A DNA stretch of 64,000 nt from Corynebacterium pacaense (GTDB lineage Bacteria; Actinomycetota; Actinomycetes; Mycobacteriales; Mycobacteriaceae), in NCBI RefSeq assembly GCF_900169525.1, contig NZ_LT821240.1, positions 941,684-1,005,683 of the forward strand. The letters run 5' to 3'. How positions within the stretch are numbered: the first letter of the stretch is position 1; each line of letters begins with the position of its first letter. The position numbers were made by a program, and so were the translations under genes. Positions 41,401 to 49,332 of this stretch are shown one piece after another. The notes beneath the pieces were generated by a model, which made no database searches, had not been told where the DNA came from, and saw nothing but the letters and a program-made list of their open reading frames with translations.

Positions 41401-43205
41401 CTGCGGAGGTGCAGAAGAGTTTTGTCAGCGGCGATGTCAATGTCCTCAGCTGCTCCACGACTTTTGAGCTCGGTGTCGATGTCGGCGATCTGCAATCGGT
41501 CATGCTTCGAAACGTTCCTCCCCGAACCGCAAATTATGTCCAACGCGCGGGGCGTGCGGGACGGCGGGTCGGTTCAGCGGCGTTCGTGCTCACTTTTGCC
41601 AAGCGCGGTGCTCACGATATGTCCGTTTTCAAGGATCCCGTCAATATGATCGATGGGGAGATGACCGCTCCCTTCCTCCACATTGAAAACCCCCGAATTG
41701 CCCTCCGCCATGCCTTTTCCGTCGGACTTGCGGCATTTCTCCGCGAGTCGGCGGAGGGAGGCAACACATGGTCAACCGTCGGTGACTTCTTCCTTGCCTC
41801 GCAGGCGCAGCGGTATCGCAGGGCAAAAGGTTCAGACACCCCGGGGCTGCCCCTGGTCAACGAGTTCCTCACACCGGTCCCTGAGCCGGTCAGCAGCGCA
41901 TTGGAACGCATCATACCCGGATCACTTCATATGGCGATCGGCATCAGGGACCACATGTGGGCGGAGAAATACCTCGAGGTTTTCTCGGATGTCGCCGATG
42001 AGATCAAGGAGGACTTCGCTCTTCTTACGGGACGGCGTTCGCGCCTGCTCGAGGATGGGAAGGGGCGGCTTGCCGATGGCGTCGAGTTCACCATCCGGAC
42101 GCTTGTTCAGCAGGACCTGCTCGGGTACCTGGCCAAGAAGAACCTGCTGCCTAAGTACAGCTTTCCCGTTGATACCGTCGAACTCCAGACCAACTTCAGT
42201 GAGCACGGAAACAAGGTCAATCTCTCGCGAGATCTCCAGTTGGCGATCAGTGACTATGCACCGGGCGCCCAGGTGGTCGCCGGTGGGCAGGTCTGGGAAT
42301 CCGCGGGGGTACGGCAGCTGCCGGGAAAGAAGCCCCGCCACTACTTCTGGACCGAATGCGGCGCCTGCGGTCACACGGAGACATCCCTGGATGAGTTCTC
42401 CGAAGGCTCGACCTGTACCCACTGCAATGGTGTGCTCACCGAATCCAAATCAAGAAGGTATATCGTCCCGGAATTCGGTTTCGTAGCCAAGCACACTCCA
42501 ACAAAGGTCGGCTCCGCTCCACCCACCTCTTCGTGGAATCGCCGGGAGTTTGTCAAGAAGTTCGGTGAGTTGATCGAGGCTGAGGAATTCCAGAATCCGG
42601 GCTCCCCGGAGAGTGTTCACACCCGTGCCTGGGCGCGAACCGAAATGGGCGCGCTGGAAACCGGACTGCACTCGCTGGGGTACTGGTACTGCGAATCCTG
42701 TGGTTTCGCCGCGCAACGGGGGAAGCGGACCCCGAGCACGCATCAGAATCCCCGGACGGGGCAAGAGTGTTCAGGGCGAATCGAGGCTATTTCCTTCGGC
42801 CACACCTACCAGACCGATATCGCGACGATCTCCGTCCCCTCCTTCCCCACCAGGGACTTCACGGACTGGCGATCGGGGCTGTACGCCATCATCGAGGCCG
42901 CCTCGGAGAAACTCGAGATCAATCGGGATGATCTCAGCGGCACCATGGCCTGGTTGGACGGCGTTCCCACAATGGTTCTTTTTGATACCGTCCCCGGCGG
43001 GGCCGGAATTACGAGAAAGGTCAAGGAGAACTTTCGGGATGTGCTCGGCGCTGCTATCAGCCGCGTTGACACCTGCGGCTGCGGCGAGGATACCTCCTGC
43101 TATGCGTGCCTGCGCTCCTTTAGTAACCAACGCTTCCATTTGGAGCTGCGGCGCGACCGGGCACTGGAGCTTCTTCACCACATGGAACGTGCACTCCCGG
43201 CGTGA
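38415..43205 (+). CDS. DEAD/DEAH-box helicase with DUF1998 (MrfA-like), candidate DruE
   Basis: 1596 aa from the ATG at 38415 (AAGGAA upstream; an ATG at 38391 overlapping the previous stop is the alternative). Motif I STGTGSGKTE at about 155-162, Ia LLYPMNALANDQ, II DEAH at 297-300, III ATSASL, and motif VI QRAGRAGRR near 1042 after STTFELGVDVGD. Between the RecA lobes lie zinc ribbons near 514, 580 and 622 (CTKCG, CTACG, CTECG). More CxxC pairs follow near 1313-1336 and 1425. The C-terminal DUF1998 has LFDTVPGGAGIT and the four-Cys set CGC...CYAC near 1551-1562, as in MrfA. It should be an ATP-dependent DNA translocase. In Druantia, DruE is such a helicase, usually somewhat longer. Forms an operon with the preceding gene. 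Confidence 0.85.
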   Translation: MSTSKTDTFSSIFSDHLSTSSEETFQAEDAGDSRHARAKVTSDRNIDPVEASERISLDYRRYLKTMLSPSTPSISRELGRAVDESDSLTRGPILQLTPPFATGRSSRELIAEQLLCGSFSRLASHSFALDRPLYRHQESAVRKIRNGRNLIVSTGTGSGKTESFLIPIIDELLRQKESGDLGPGVRALLLYPMNALANDQVKRLRELLSDIPEITFGRYTGETKRTRKDAEILYQQINGPGVPPLDNELISREEMQASPPHLLLTNYAMLEYLLLRPADNAFFDDEFSHHWKFIVLDEAHVYAGAQGTEVAMLLRRLKDRVHRDRPLQCIATSASLEGSPQRIMQFGTDLFGEPFEYDETDQGRQDLIRSERLPLPEKHTWSLPDELFDRRGSEALFQALCNHPGDNYEALIHEEHIVRLRGACADHSLSLTEIGALLWPETERSIAMHRAHLLVLLGGTVFSESGIPALSARYHMFVRAVEGAFLGFHDDGRPEIYLERRTTLDGTTRPMYEMGTCTKCGAVHINGSKEEDFLIMPETARGRAEPQWSVLTEAPDAAEMDEDDRLEEDTIGSDTPLLLNKVCTACGKLTDHWATSCGNEHCGETRLLSVRVLPRATGSSQTCTECGGKGTNLIRRLQTDANAAPAVLTTSLYQLLPESEDADTASKVGGGRKLLAFSDSRQSAAYAAPYLENSHGQLLERRILIEALRDEEFSEGARLDRWITLAGRIAREKRILPERDSSTEIREKVGAWVFADILSVSRRLSTEGLGLARIELDPDAISDLPLTRKLAIFLKDESTARNLINVLLQDVRHKGALTAPGFVDLEDTRFEPRKGMRFFRKDGGADPVKRLYSWIPQKNTNTRKRLVDKVLNAYGTADEKGERSAILLNLLWKDLGSAGVLKLPGEKARGLSLDHELLRVSSGGNHTWYQCDTCRGLTTFNIANLCPHGFCHGHLVTLDTSTPEIVDNHYRNLARNMQIVPLSAREHTAQWTPTEAAEVQKSFVSGDVNVLSCSTTFELGVDVGDLQSVMLRNVPPRTANYVQRAGRAGRRVGSAAFVLTFAKRGAHDMSVFKDPVNMIDGEMTAPFLHIENPRIALRHAFSVGLAAFLRESAEGGNTWSTVGDFFLASQAQRYRRAKGSDTPGLPLVNEFLTPVPEPVSSALERIIPGSLHMAIGIRDHMWAEKYLEVFSDVADEIKEDFALLTGRRSRLLEDGKGRLADGVEFTIRTLVQQDLLGYLAKKNLLPKYSFPVDTVELQTNFSEHGNKVNLSRDLQLAISDYAPGAQVVAGGQVWESAGVRQLPGKKPRHYFWTECGACGHTETSLDEFSEGSTCTHCNGVLTESKSRRYIVPEFGFVAKHTPTKVGSAPPTSSWNRREFVKKFGELIEAEEFQNPGSPESVHTRAWARTEMGALETGLHSLGYWYCESCGFAAQRGKRTPSTHQNPRTGQECSGRIEAISFGHTYQTDIATISVPSFPTRDFTDWRSGLYAIIEAASEKLEINRDDLSGTMAWLDGVPTMVLFDTVPGGAGITRKVKENFRDVLGAAISRVDTCGCGEDTSCYACLRSFSNQRFHLELRRDRALELLHHMERALPA

Positions 43206-43244
43206 TCCCCGGTCAAAGGCCGCCGGCGCTTTCCCGGCTGCTGG

Positions 43245-43250
43245 TAAGTT
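43245..43250 (+). promoter_or_regulatory. -10 box for leaderless tusK
   Basis: TAAGTT (TAnnnT) with an 8-nt spacer to the ATG at 43259. No Shine-Dalgarno precedes the gene. Confidence 0.5.
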
Positions 43251-43258
43251 AACAGACC

Positions 43259-44269
43259 ATGGCTCCGGTTACCTTTGACAATGTCAGCATCCGCTACCCC
43301 GGCGCGGAACGCGCAACCGTCCACGAATTGGACCTTGAAATAGCCGATGGTGAGTTCCTGGTCCTCGTCGGTCCCTCGGGCTGCGGAAAATCAACCACCC
43401 TCCGCGCCCTCGCCGGTTTGGAGGAGGTGGAATCCGGTGTGATCAGCATTGGTGGTGTCGATGTCACGGGTCAGGAACCCGCGGAACGAGACATCGCCAT
43501 GGTTTTTCAGAATTATGCGCTCTATCCGCACATGACGGTGGCCCAGAACATGGGCTTCGCTCTGAAACTGTCCAAGCTGCCGAAGTCGGAGATTGACGCG
43601 AAGGTCCGTCAGGCCGCCGAGCTGCTCGGGCTCGAGGAGTTCCTCGACCGGAAACCGAAGGATCTCTCCGGAGGCCAGCGGCAGCGGGTGGCCATGGGCC
43701 GCGCCCTGGTGCGCAACCCCAAGGTCTTCCTCATGGATGAGCCGCTGTCCAATCTCGATGCGAAGCTGCGGGTCCAGACCCGCGCCGAGGTCGCCGCACT
43801 GCAGCGCCGCCTGGGCACCACCACCGTCTATGTCACCCACGACCAGGTCGAGGCGATGACGATGGGTGATCGCGTTGCCGTGCTCAGGGACGGCATCCTG
43901 CAGCAGGTGGCGCCGCCGCGTGAGCTCTACGCCCATCCCGTCAACGAGTTCGTCGCGGGTTTCATCGGTTCGCCGTCGATGAACCTCTTCCCAGCAGATG
44001 GCGTCACCGTCGGGGTGCGCCCGGAGAGCATGCTCATCGCCGGCGCGGACACCCCCTCAACCTACCGTCGTCTGGCTGCGGTGGTCGATATCGTCGAGGA
44101 GCTGGGGTCGGAGTCCTATGTCTATGCCACCTGGGAGGGACACCGCCTGGTGGCGCGGTGGGATTCCTCCGCGGTGCCCGCACCCGGTGACTCCGTCGAG
44201 CTGGCCTATGACCCGGAGGGGGCACACCGATTCAGCCCCGAAAATGGTGAGCGGCTCAGCTCACGTTGA
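43259..44269 (+). CDS. tusK: Trehalose-type ABC importer, ATP-binding subunit
   Basis: 336 aa, MalK/MsiK/UgpC family. Walker A VGPSGCGKST at about 37-46, Q-loop MVFQNYALYP, signature LSGGQRQRVAMGRAL, Walker B VFLMDEPLSNLDAKL, switch His in TTVYVTHDQ, then a TOBE-type regulatory tail (VGVRPESM). It powers uptake through the two permeases at 47200 and 48213. The trehalose assignment follows the gene order of the C. glutamicum tus locus. The start is leaderless. Confidence 0.88.
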   Translation: MAPVTFDNVSIRYPGAERATVHELDLEIADGEFLVLVGPSGCGKSTTLRALAGLEEVESGVISIGGVDVTGQEPAERDIAMVFQNYALYPHMTVAQNMGFALKLSKLPKSEIDAKVRQAAELLGLEEFLDRKPKDLSGGQRQRVAMGRALVRNPKVFLMDEPLSNLDAKLRVQTRAEVAALQRRLGTTTVYVTHDQVEAMTMGDRVAVLRDGILQQVAPPRELYAHPVNEFVAGFIGSPSMNLFPADGVTVGVRPESMLIAGADTPSTYRRLAAVVDIVEELGSESYVYATWEGHRLVARWDSSAVPAPGDSVELAYDPEGAHRFSPENGERLSSR

Positions 44270-44383
44270 GCCGGATGGGGGTGGCGTCGACACGCGTCGG
44301 GGGTGAAATACGGCATTCTGCCGCCAAATAGTGTCCTGATTCATAAAATTGGAGTCACCTATTGCTAAGAAAGGCGACTATCC

Positions 44384-45652
44384 ATGTCCTCATTTTCCCG
44401 CAAGACCGGAGCCTCCCTCGCAGCGGGTTCGCTGATCGCCGCCATCGCACTGGCAGGTTGCAGCTCCGGCGGCGAATCCTCCGATTCCTCCGCCACTGAA
44501 GGCACCGACGGCCGCGGCCCGATCACCTTCGCCATGGGCAAGAACGACACCGACAAGATCATCCCCGTGATCGAACGGTGGAACGAGGCGAACCCGGACG
44601 AGAAGGTCACCCTCAACGAACTCGCGGGCGAGGCCGACGCCCAGCGCGAAACCCTCGTCCAGTCCCTGCAGGCGGGCAACTCCGACTACGATGTCATGGC
44701 TCTCGACGTGATCTGGACCGCCGACTTCGCCGCCAACCAGTGGCTCGCCCCCCTCGAGGGCGACCTCAAGGTGGACACCTCGAAGCTGCTGGAGGCCACT
44801 GTCGACTCGGCCACCTACAACGGCAAGCTCTACGCACTTCCGCAGAACACCAACGGGCAGCTGCTCTTCCGCAACACCGAGATCATCCCCGAGGCTCCCG
44901 GGAACTGGGCCGATCTGGTGGAATCCTGCAACCTCGCCAGGGAGGCCAACGTTGACTGCCTGACCCTGCAGCTCAAGCAGTATGAGGGCCTCGCGGTGAA
45001 CACGGCGGGCTTCATCGAGGGATGGGGCGGCAGCATCCTCGATGATCAGGGCAATCCGACCGTGGACAGCGACAACGCCAGGGCAGGTATCCAGGCGATG
45101 GTCGACGGCTACAAGGACGGCACCATCTCAGCGTCCTCCACCTCCGCCACCGAGGAGGAGACCAATCTGGCCTTCACCGCGGGCGATACCGCATACGCGA
45201 TCAACTGGCCCTACATGTTCACCAACGCCGAGAGCTCCACGGTCGCCGGACACTTCGCCGTCCAGCCCCTGGTGGGCAGGGACGGGGTGGGGGTGTCCAC
45301 CCTCGGCGGTTACAACAACGGCATCAACATCCACTCGGAGAACAAGGCCACCGCACGGGACTTCATCGAGTTCGTGATCAACGAGGAGAACCAGACCTGG
45401 TTCGCCGACAACTCCTTCCCGCCGGTACTGGCCTCCATCTACGATGATGAGGCCCTCGTGGAGAAGTACCCGTACCTGCCCGCGCTGAAGGAGTCACTGG
45501 AAAACGCCGCGCCCCGCCCGGTGTCCCCCTTCTACCCGGCGATCTCCAAGGCCATCCAGGACAATGCCTACGCAGCCCTCAACGGCAGCGTCGATGTTGA
45601 CCAGGCCACCACCGACATGAAGTCGGCGATCGAGAACGCCTCGGCCGGCTAG
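44384..45652 (+). CDS. tusE: Sugar ABC transporter substrate-binding lipoprotein
   Basis: 422 aa, extracytoplasmic solute-binding family 1. The signal peptide ends in a lipobox at IALAGCSSG, so it is lipid-anchored. PLEGDLKVDTSKLLEAT and LYALPQNTNGQLLFRNTE match maltose/trehalose-type binders; the C-terminus has IYDDEALVEKYPYLPALKESLENA. It captures the sugar and delivers it to TusF/TusG. AAAGG lies before the ATG. It ends in a strong terminator, so the permeases need their own promoter. Confidence 0.9.
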   Translation: MSSFSRKTGASLAAGSLIAAIALAGCSSGGESSDSSATEGTDGRGPITFAMGKNDTDKIIPVIERWNEANPDEKVTLNELAGEADAQRETLVQSLQAGNSDYDVMALDVIWTADFAANQWLAPLEGDLKVDTSKLLEATVDSATYNGKLYALPQNTNGQLLFRNTEIIPEAPGNWADLVESCNLAREANVDCLTLQLKQYEGLAVNTAGFIEGWGGSILDDQGNPTVDSDNARAGIQAMVDGYKDGTISASSTSATEEETNLAFTAGDTAYAINWPYMFTNAESSTVAGHFAVQPLVGRDGVGVSTLGGYNNGINIHSENKATARDFIEFVINEENQTWFADNSFPPVLASIYDDEALVEKYPYLPALKESLENAAPRPVSPFYPAISKAIQDNAYAALNGSVDVDQATTDMKSAIENASAG

Positions 45653-45662
45653 GACGTGCGAC

Positions 45663-45695
45663 AACGGGCCTCCCCTTTCCGGGGTGGCCCGTTTT
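45663..45695 (+). terminator. Rho-independent terminator after tusE
   Basis: AACGGGCC-T-CCCC (45663-45675) pairs with GGGG-T-GGCCCGTT (45681-45693) with a 5-nt loop and a TTTT run at 45692-45695. It also lies just beyond the end of the convergent PepSY gene. Confidence 0.88.
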
Positions 45696-45701
45696 CCCTG
45701 C

Positions 45702-47033
45702 TTATCGACGCCCATGCCGCAGCCGCTGCCGCATGCGCACCCGCTGCAGCGCCGCATCGAGCACCAGGAAGGCGAGCAGACTGATACCGAACAGCGGCGC
45801 CACCAGGGCGTAGGCAAGGAGGAAGACACCGATGCCCACGAGCACCGGGGGCCGGACCCGCCGCCACTGCCCCGCCGGGGGCAGCCGCCCGAAGCCGCGT
45901 TTCCACCACATCGCATAGCCGAGGCAGACCATCGCGATCAGTCCGAGTGCGATCACCGCCAGGATGACCTGATTGAGCAGGCCGAGCAGCTGCCCGGAAT
46001 GGAGCTGGATCAACCAGGCCGACAGTTTCGCCGCCAGCGGCCAGTCCGCGAAGTCCACCGAATCCACGATCGCCCCGGTTTCGGCATCGACGGAAACGGA
46101 ATCGTTGGCGAACTTCCAGGCATCCCGGGATTCCCGGGCCACCCAGGCGTTGTGCTGATCAGCCGGCGCGTTGACATCGAGCATCCCGGTCAGTCCCTGT
46201 GCGCGGGCTGCGGTGATCACCGTGTCCACGGCCGAGGTGTCGGTCGCCACCGGAGCCGAGGTGTGCCCCCCGTGGTGCGCGGCACCGGTGGAATGACCCG
46301 CCACCGTCACCACGGGGGTGGGCTCGACCCAGTTCAGCTGCGCCCGCAGTTCACCGATGTTGCCGCCGGCAACCAGCGACCACGTCAAACCGGTAACGGT
46401 GAGGAAGAGAAAACCCGGGGCCAGCCACACCCCCAGGAGGGAGTGCGCGCCGCTGAGTCGCCGCCGCAGCGAGCCACCCCTGCCTCCCCGGTGCCGTCGC
46501 GACCACCACAGCCACACGCCCGCCATGCTCAGGATCCCCAGCCACGAGGCGGCGGTCTCAGAATAGATCCGCCCCGGCTCCCCGAGCCACAGACTGCGGT
46601 GTCCCTCCGAGATCCAGGCACGCAGCGGCAGGGCACGCGAGGAGCCGTACTGCACCAGTTCGCCGCGAATCTCCAGGGATCCCGGATCAACGAACACGGC
46701 CTGCCGATAGCTGCCACCGGGGAGCGAGGGATCGGTGAGCAGCACCCGGGTGGTGGCATCGGAATCCTCGGAGACCTCCACCGCGCTGAATGCCAGGTCG
46801 GGGCGGACCGCCCGCCCCGCGGCTATCTGCTCCGCCACCGGCCGCGCGGGCAGGCCGGAGGTCGCGCCCAGTTCATCCCGGTAGACAACCTGCTCCATGC
46901 TCGGGGCAAGCGCATAGACCAGACCACTGAGAGCGGCCACCAGAAGCAGCGGTGCCACGAAGAGTCCGGCGATGGTATGCAGGCGGTTGACCATGCCTGT
47001 GGCCGTGGTTCTGCGCTCGAGGGTAGAAGTCAT
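45702..47033 (-). CDS. PepSY-associated transmembrane protein
   Basis: 443 aa from the ATG at 47033. Four main membrane segments: LHTIAGLFVAPLLLVAALSGL (about 18-38), a second near 165, a third near 205-225 (LLGVWLAPGFLFLTVTGLTW) and more near 370-430. Extracytoplasmic PepSY-like parts lie between (QLHSGQLLGL, ARAQGLTGMLDV). A His-rich stretch (HSTGAAHHGGHTSAP, near 265) could bind metal. Related proteins occur with iron or copper uptake and as reductases. It is inserted in reverse between tusE and tusF. C. glutamicum also has a membrane-protein gene at that point of the locus, from memory; homology is unchecked. Confidence 0.85.
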   Translation of the reverse strand: MTSTLERRTTATGMVNRLHTIAGLFVAPLLLVAALSGLVYALAPSMEQVVYRDELGATSGLPARPVAEQIAAGRAVRPDLAFSAVEVSEDSDATTRVLLTDPSLPGGSYRQAVFVDPGSLEIRGELVQYGSSRALPLRAWISEGHRSLWLGEPGRIYSETAASWLGILSMAGVWLWWSRRHRGGRGGSLRRRLSGAHSLLGVWLAPGFLFLTVTGLTWSLVAGGNIGELRAQLNWVEPTPVVTVAGHSTGAAHHGGHTSAPVATDTSAVDTVITAARAQGLTGMLDVNAPADQHNAWVARESRDAWKFANDSVSVDAETGAIVDSVDFADWPLAAKLSAWLIQLHSGQLLGLLNQVILAVIALGLIAMVCLGYAMWWKRGFGRLPPAGQWRRVRPPVLVGIGVFLLAYALVAPLFGISLLAFLVLDAALQRVRMRQRLRHGRR

Positions 47034-47199
47034 GAACCAATTGTCGCGGAGGACCGTCGGGGAGTTCCCACCGGATCCGGTGTGGCGGCAACCCGGGGGT
47101 GGCGGCATCAGGGGGAGCCGGTTCCATCACCGGACCCGGGGTTCTATGATCCATGTAACATGACTTAATCCTCTTCAATCTCTAAGGAGCACTGGATCC

Positions 47200-48216
47200 A
47201 TGGCCGGAAAGAAGCAGGCGAGAACCGCCGCCTGGCTGATCGCACCCTCCATGGTCGTGCTGGCCGTTGTGATCGGATACCCCATCATCCGGGCGATCTG
47301 GCTGTCCTTCCAGGCCGACAAGGGACTGGATCCCACCACCGGCCTGTTCACCGACGGTGGGTTCGCCGGCCTGGACAACTACCTGTACTGGCTGACCCAG
47401 AGGTGCATGTCGGCCGACGGTACCGTTCGAACCTGCCCTCCGGGCACCCTGGCCACGGACTTCTGGCCCGCCGTCCGGATCACCCTGTTCTTCACCGTCG
47501 TTACCGTCACCCTGGAGATCGTGCTTGGCATGTGCATGGCGCTGATCATGAACCGCGAGTTCAGGGGCCGTGCGCTGGTCCGCGCGGCGGTGCTCATTCC
47601 CTGGGCCATCCCCACCGCGGTCACCGCGAAGCTGTGGCAGTTCATCTTCGCACCGCGGGGAATAGTCAATGAACTCTTCGGGCTCGACATCAGCTGGACA
47701 ACCGATCCCTGGGCCGCGAGGTTCGCGGTGATCCTCGCCGACGTGTGGAAAACCACACCCTTCATGGCACTGCTGATCCTCGCCGGTCTCCAGATGATCC
47801 CCAGGGAGACCTATGAGGCCGCACGCGTCGACGGTGCGGGCAGGTGGCAGCAGTTCACCATGATCACCCTGCCTCTGGTCCGGCCCGCGCTGATGGTGGC
47901 CGTGCTGTTCCGGACCCTCGACGCGCTGCGGATGTACGATCTGCCGGTGATCATGATCTCCGGGTCCTCCAACTCCCCCACTGCGGTGATCTCCCAGCTG
48001 GTGGTCGAGGACATGCGGCAGAACAACTTCAACTCCGCCTCGGCGCTGTCCACACTGATCTTCCTGCTCATCTTCCTCATCGCCTTCATCATGATCCGCT
48101 TCCTCGGCGCGGATGTCTCCGGTCAGAGGGGGATGAAGGTGAGGAAACCGAAGGGGAAGAGGAAACGGACCAATATGAAGGTGAAGGAGAAGGACACCGA
48201 GGTGATGGCATCATGA
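47200..48216 (+). CDS. tusF: Sugar ABC transporter permease (MalF type)
   Basis: 338 aa with six membrane segments, beginning AAWLIAPSMVVLAVVIGYPII. The EAA loop that docks the ATPase is YEAARVDGAGRWQQFTMITLP. An unusual basic tail (RKPKGKRKRTNMKVKEKD) ends the protein. AAGGAGC precedes the ATG. It overlaps the second permease by ATGA, so the two are translationally coupled. Its promoter must lie in the 166 bp shared with the divergent PepSY gene. Confidence 0.88.
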   Translation: MAGKKQARTAAWLIAPSMVVLAVVIGYPIIRAIWLSFQADKGLDPTTGLFTDGGFAGLDNYLYWLTQRCMSADGTVRTCPPGTLATDFWPAVRITLFFTVVTVTLEIVLGMCMALIMNREFRGRALVRAAVLIPWAIPTAVTAKLWQFIFAPRGIVNELFGLDISWTTDPWAARFAVILADVWKTTPFMALLILAGLQMIPRETYEAARVDGAGRWQQFTMITLPLVRPALMVAVLFRTLDALRMYDLPVIMISGSSNSPTAVISQLVVEDMRQNNFNSASALSTLIFLLIFLIAFIMIRFLGADVSGQRGMKVRKPKGKRKRTNMKVKEKDTEVMAS

Positions 48217-49049
48217 AAAAGCACGGCAGCAATCTGATTCTCAACTATGCGGGTGTTGTCTTCATCCTCTTCTGGGGGCTGGCGCCCTTCTACTGGATGG
48301 TGATCACCGCACTCCGCGATTCCGCGTACACCTTCGACACCACCCCCTGGCCCACCCACGTCACCCTGGAGAACTTCCGTGATGCCCTGGCCACCGACAA
48401 GGGCAACAATTTCCTCGCGGCCATCGGCAATTCGATCCTGATAAGTGTGACCACCACGGCCCTGGCTGTGATCGTCGGCGTGTTCACCGCCTATGCCCTG
48501 GCCCGCCTCGATTTCCGAGGCAAGGGGCTGGTGACCGGTATCATCCTGGCGGCCTCGATGTTCCCCGGTATCGCGCTGGTGACCCCGTTGTTCCAGCTCT
48601 TCGGTGATATCGGGTGGATCGGCAGCTACCAGGCGCTGATCATTCCGAACATCTCCTTCGCGCTGCCGCTGACCATCTACACCCTCGTGTCCTTCTTCAG
48701 GCAGCTGCCCTGGGAGCTGGAGGAGGCCGCGCGCGTCGATGGCGCCACCCGCGGCCAGGCCTTCCGGATGATCCTGCTGCCACTGGCCGCGCCGGCGCTG
48801 TTCACCACCGCCATCCTCGCGTTCATCGCCACCTGGAATGAGTTCATGCTGGCCCGCCAGCTGTCGACCACCTCGACCGAACCGGTCACCGTGGCCATCG
48901 CGCGCTTCTCCGGGCCGAGTTCCTTCGAGTACCCCTACTCGGCGGTGATGGCCGCGGGTGCGCTGGTGACCATCCCGCTGATCATCATGGTGCTGGTCTT
49001 CCAGCGCCGCATCGTCTCCGGGCTGACCGCGGGCGGGGTGAAGGCGTAG
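48213..49049 (+). CDS. tusG: Sugar ABC transporter permease (MalG type)
   Basis: 278 aa, six membrane segments, EAA loop LEEAARVDGATRGQAFRMILLP near residue 170. Starts VFILFWGLAPFYWMVITALRD, as MalG-type permeases do. It pairs with TusF to form the channel; TusK binds both EAA loops. ATGA overlap with the upstream permease. Confidence 0.9.
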   Translation: MKKHGSNLILNYAGVVFILFWGLAPFYWMVITALRDSAYTFDTTPWPTHVTLENFRDALATDKGNNFLAAIGNSILISVTTTALAVIVGVFTAYALARLDFRGKGLVTGIILAASMFPGIALVTPLFQLFGDIGWIGSYQALIIPNISFALPLTIYTLVSFFRQLPWELEEAARVDGATRGQAFRMILLPLAAPALFTTAILAFIATWNEFMLARQLSTTSTEPVTVAIARFSGPSSFEYPYSAVMAAGALVTIPLIIMVLVFQRRIVSGLTAGGVKA

Positions 49050-49085
49050 AAATGCACAACCGCTGTTCATCGACCGCATTTCCGG

Positions 49086-49298
49086 ATGGGGGGTGCCACC
49101 GTGCAGGATCAATCGGAGGATAGGCGCCACGGCCTGCGCCATGACGCCCTGCTCGGGTTCCTGGGATTCTTCGCCGGTATCGCGGTGCTGCAGGCGATCA
49201 TCAATGTCTTCCGCCCCGAGCCGCTGGTGTGGCCGGCGGCGCTGGCCCTAGTTCTCGTCATTGCCACGGTGGCGGTGTGGCGGGCCAGACGCCGCTGA
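49086..49298 (+). CDS. Small two-helix membrane protein at the end of the tus operon
   Basis: 70 aa, or 65 from an internal GTG at 49101. A charged N-terminus (EDRRHGLRHD) is followed by two hydrophobic segments (LLGFLGFFAGIAVLQAII and WPAALALVLVIATVAVW) and a basic end. It follows tusG by 36 bp on the same strand, so it may be a transporter accessory. I do not recognise the family. Confidence 0.6.
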   Translation: MGGATVQDQSEDRRHGLRHDALLGFLGFFAGIAVLQAIINVFRPEPLVWPAALALVLVIATVAVWRARRR

Positions 49299-49332
49299 CA
49301 CCGCGGGGGGCGGATCCGGCCGTGCAGCGTGC

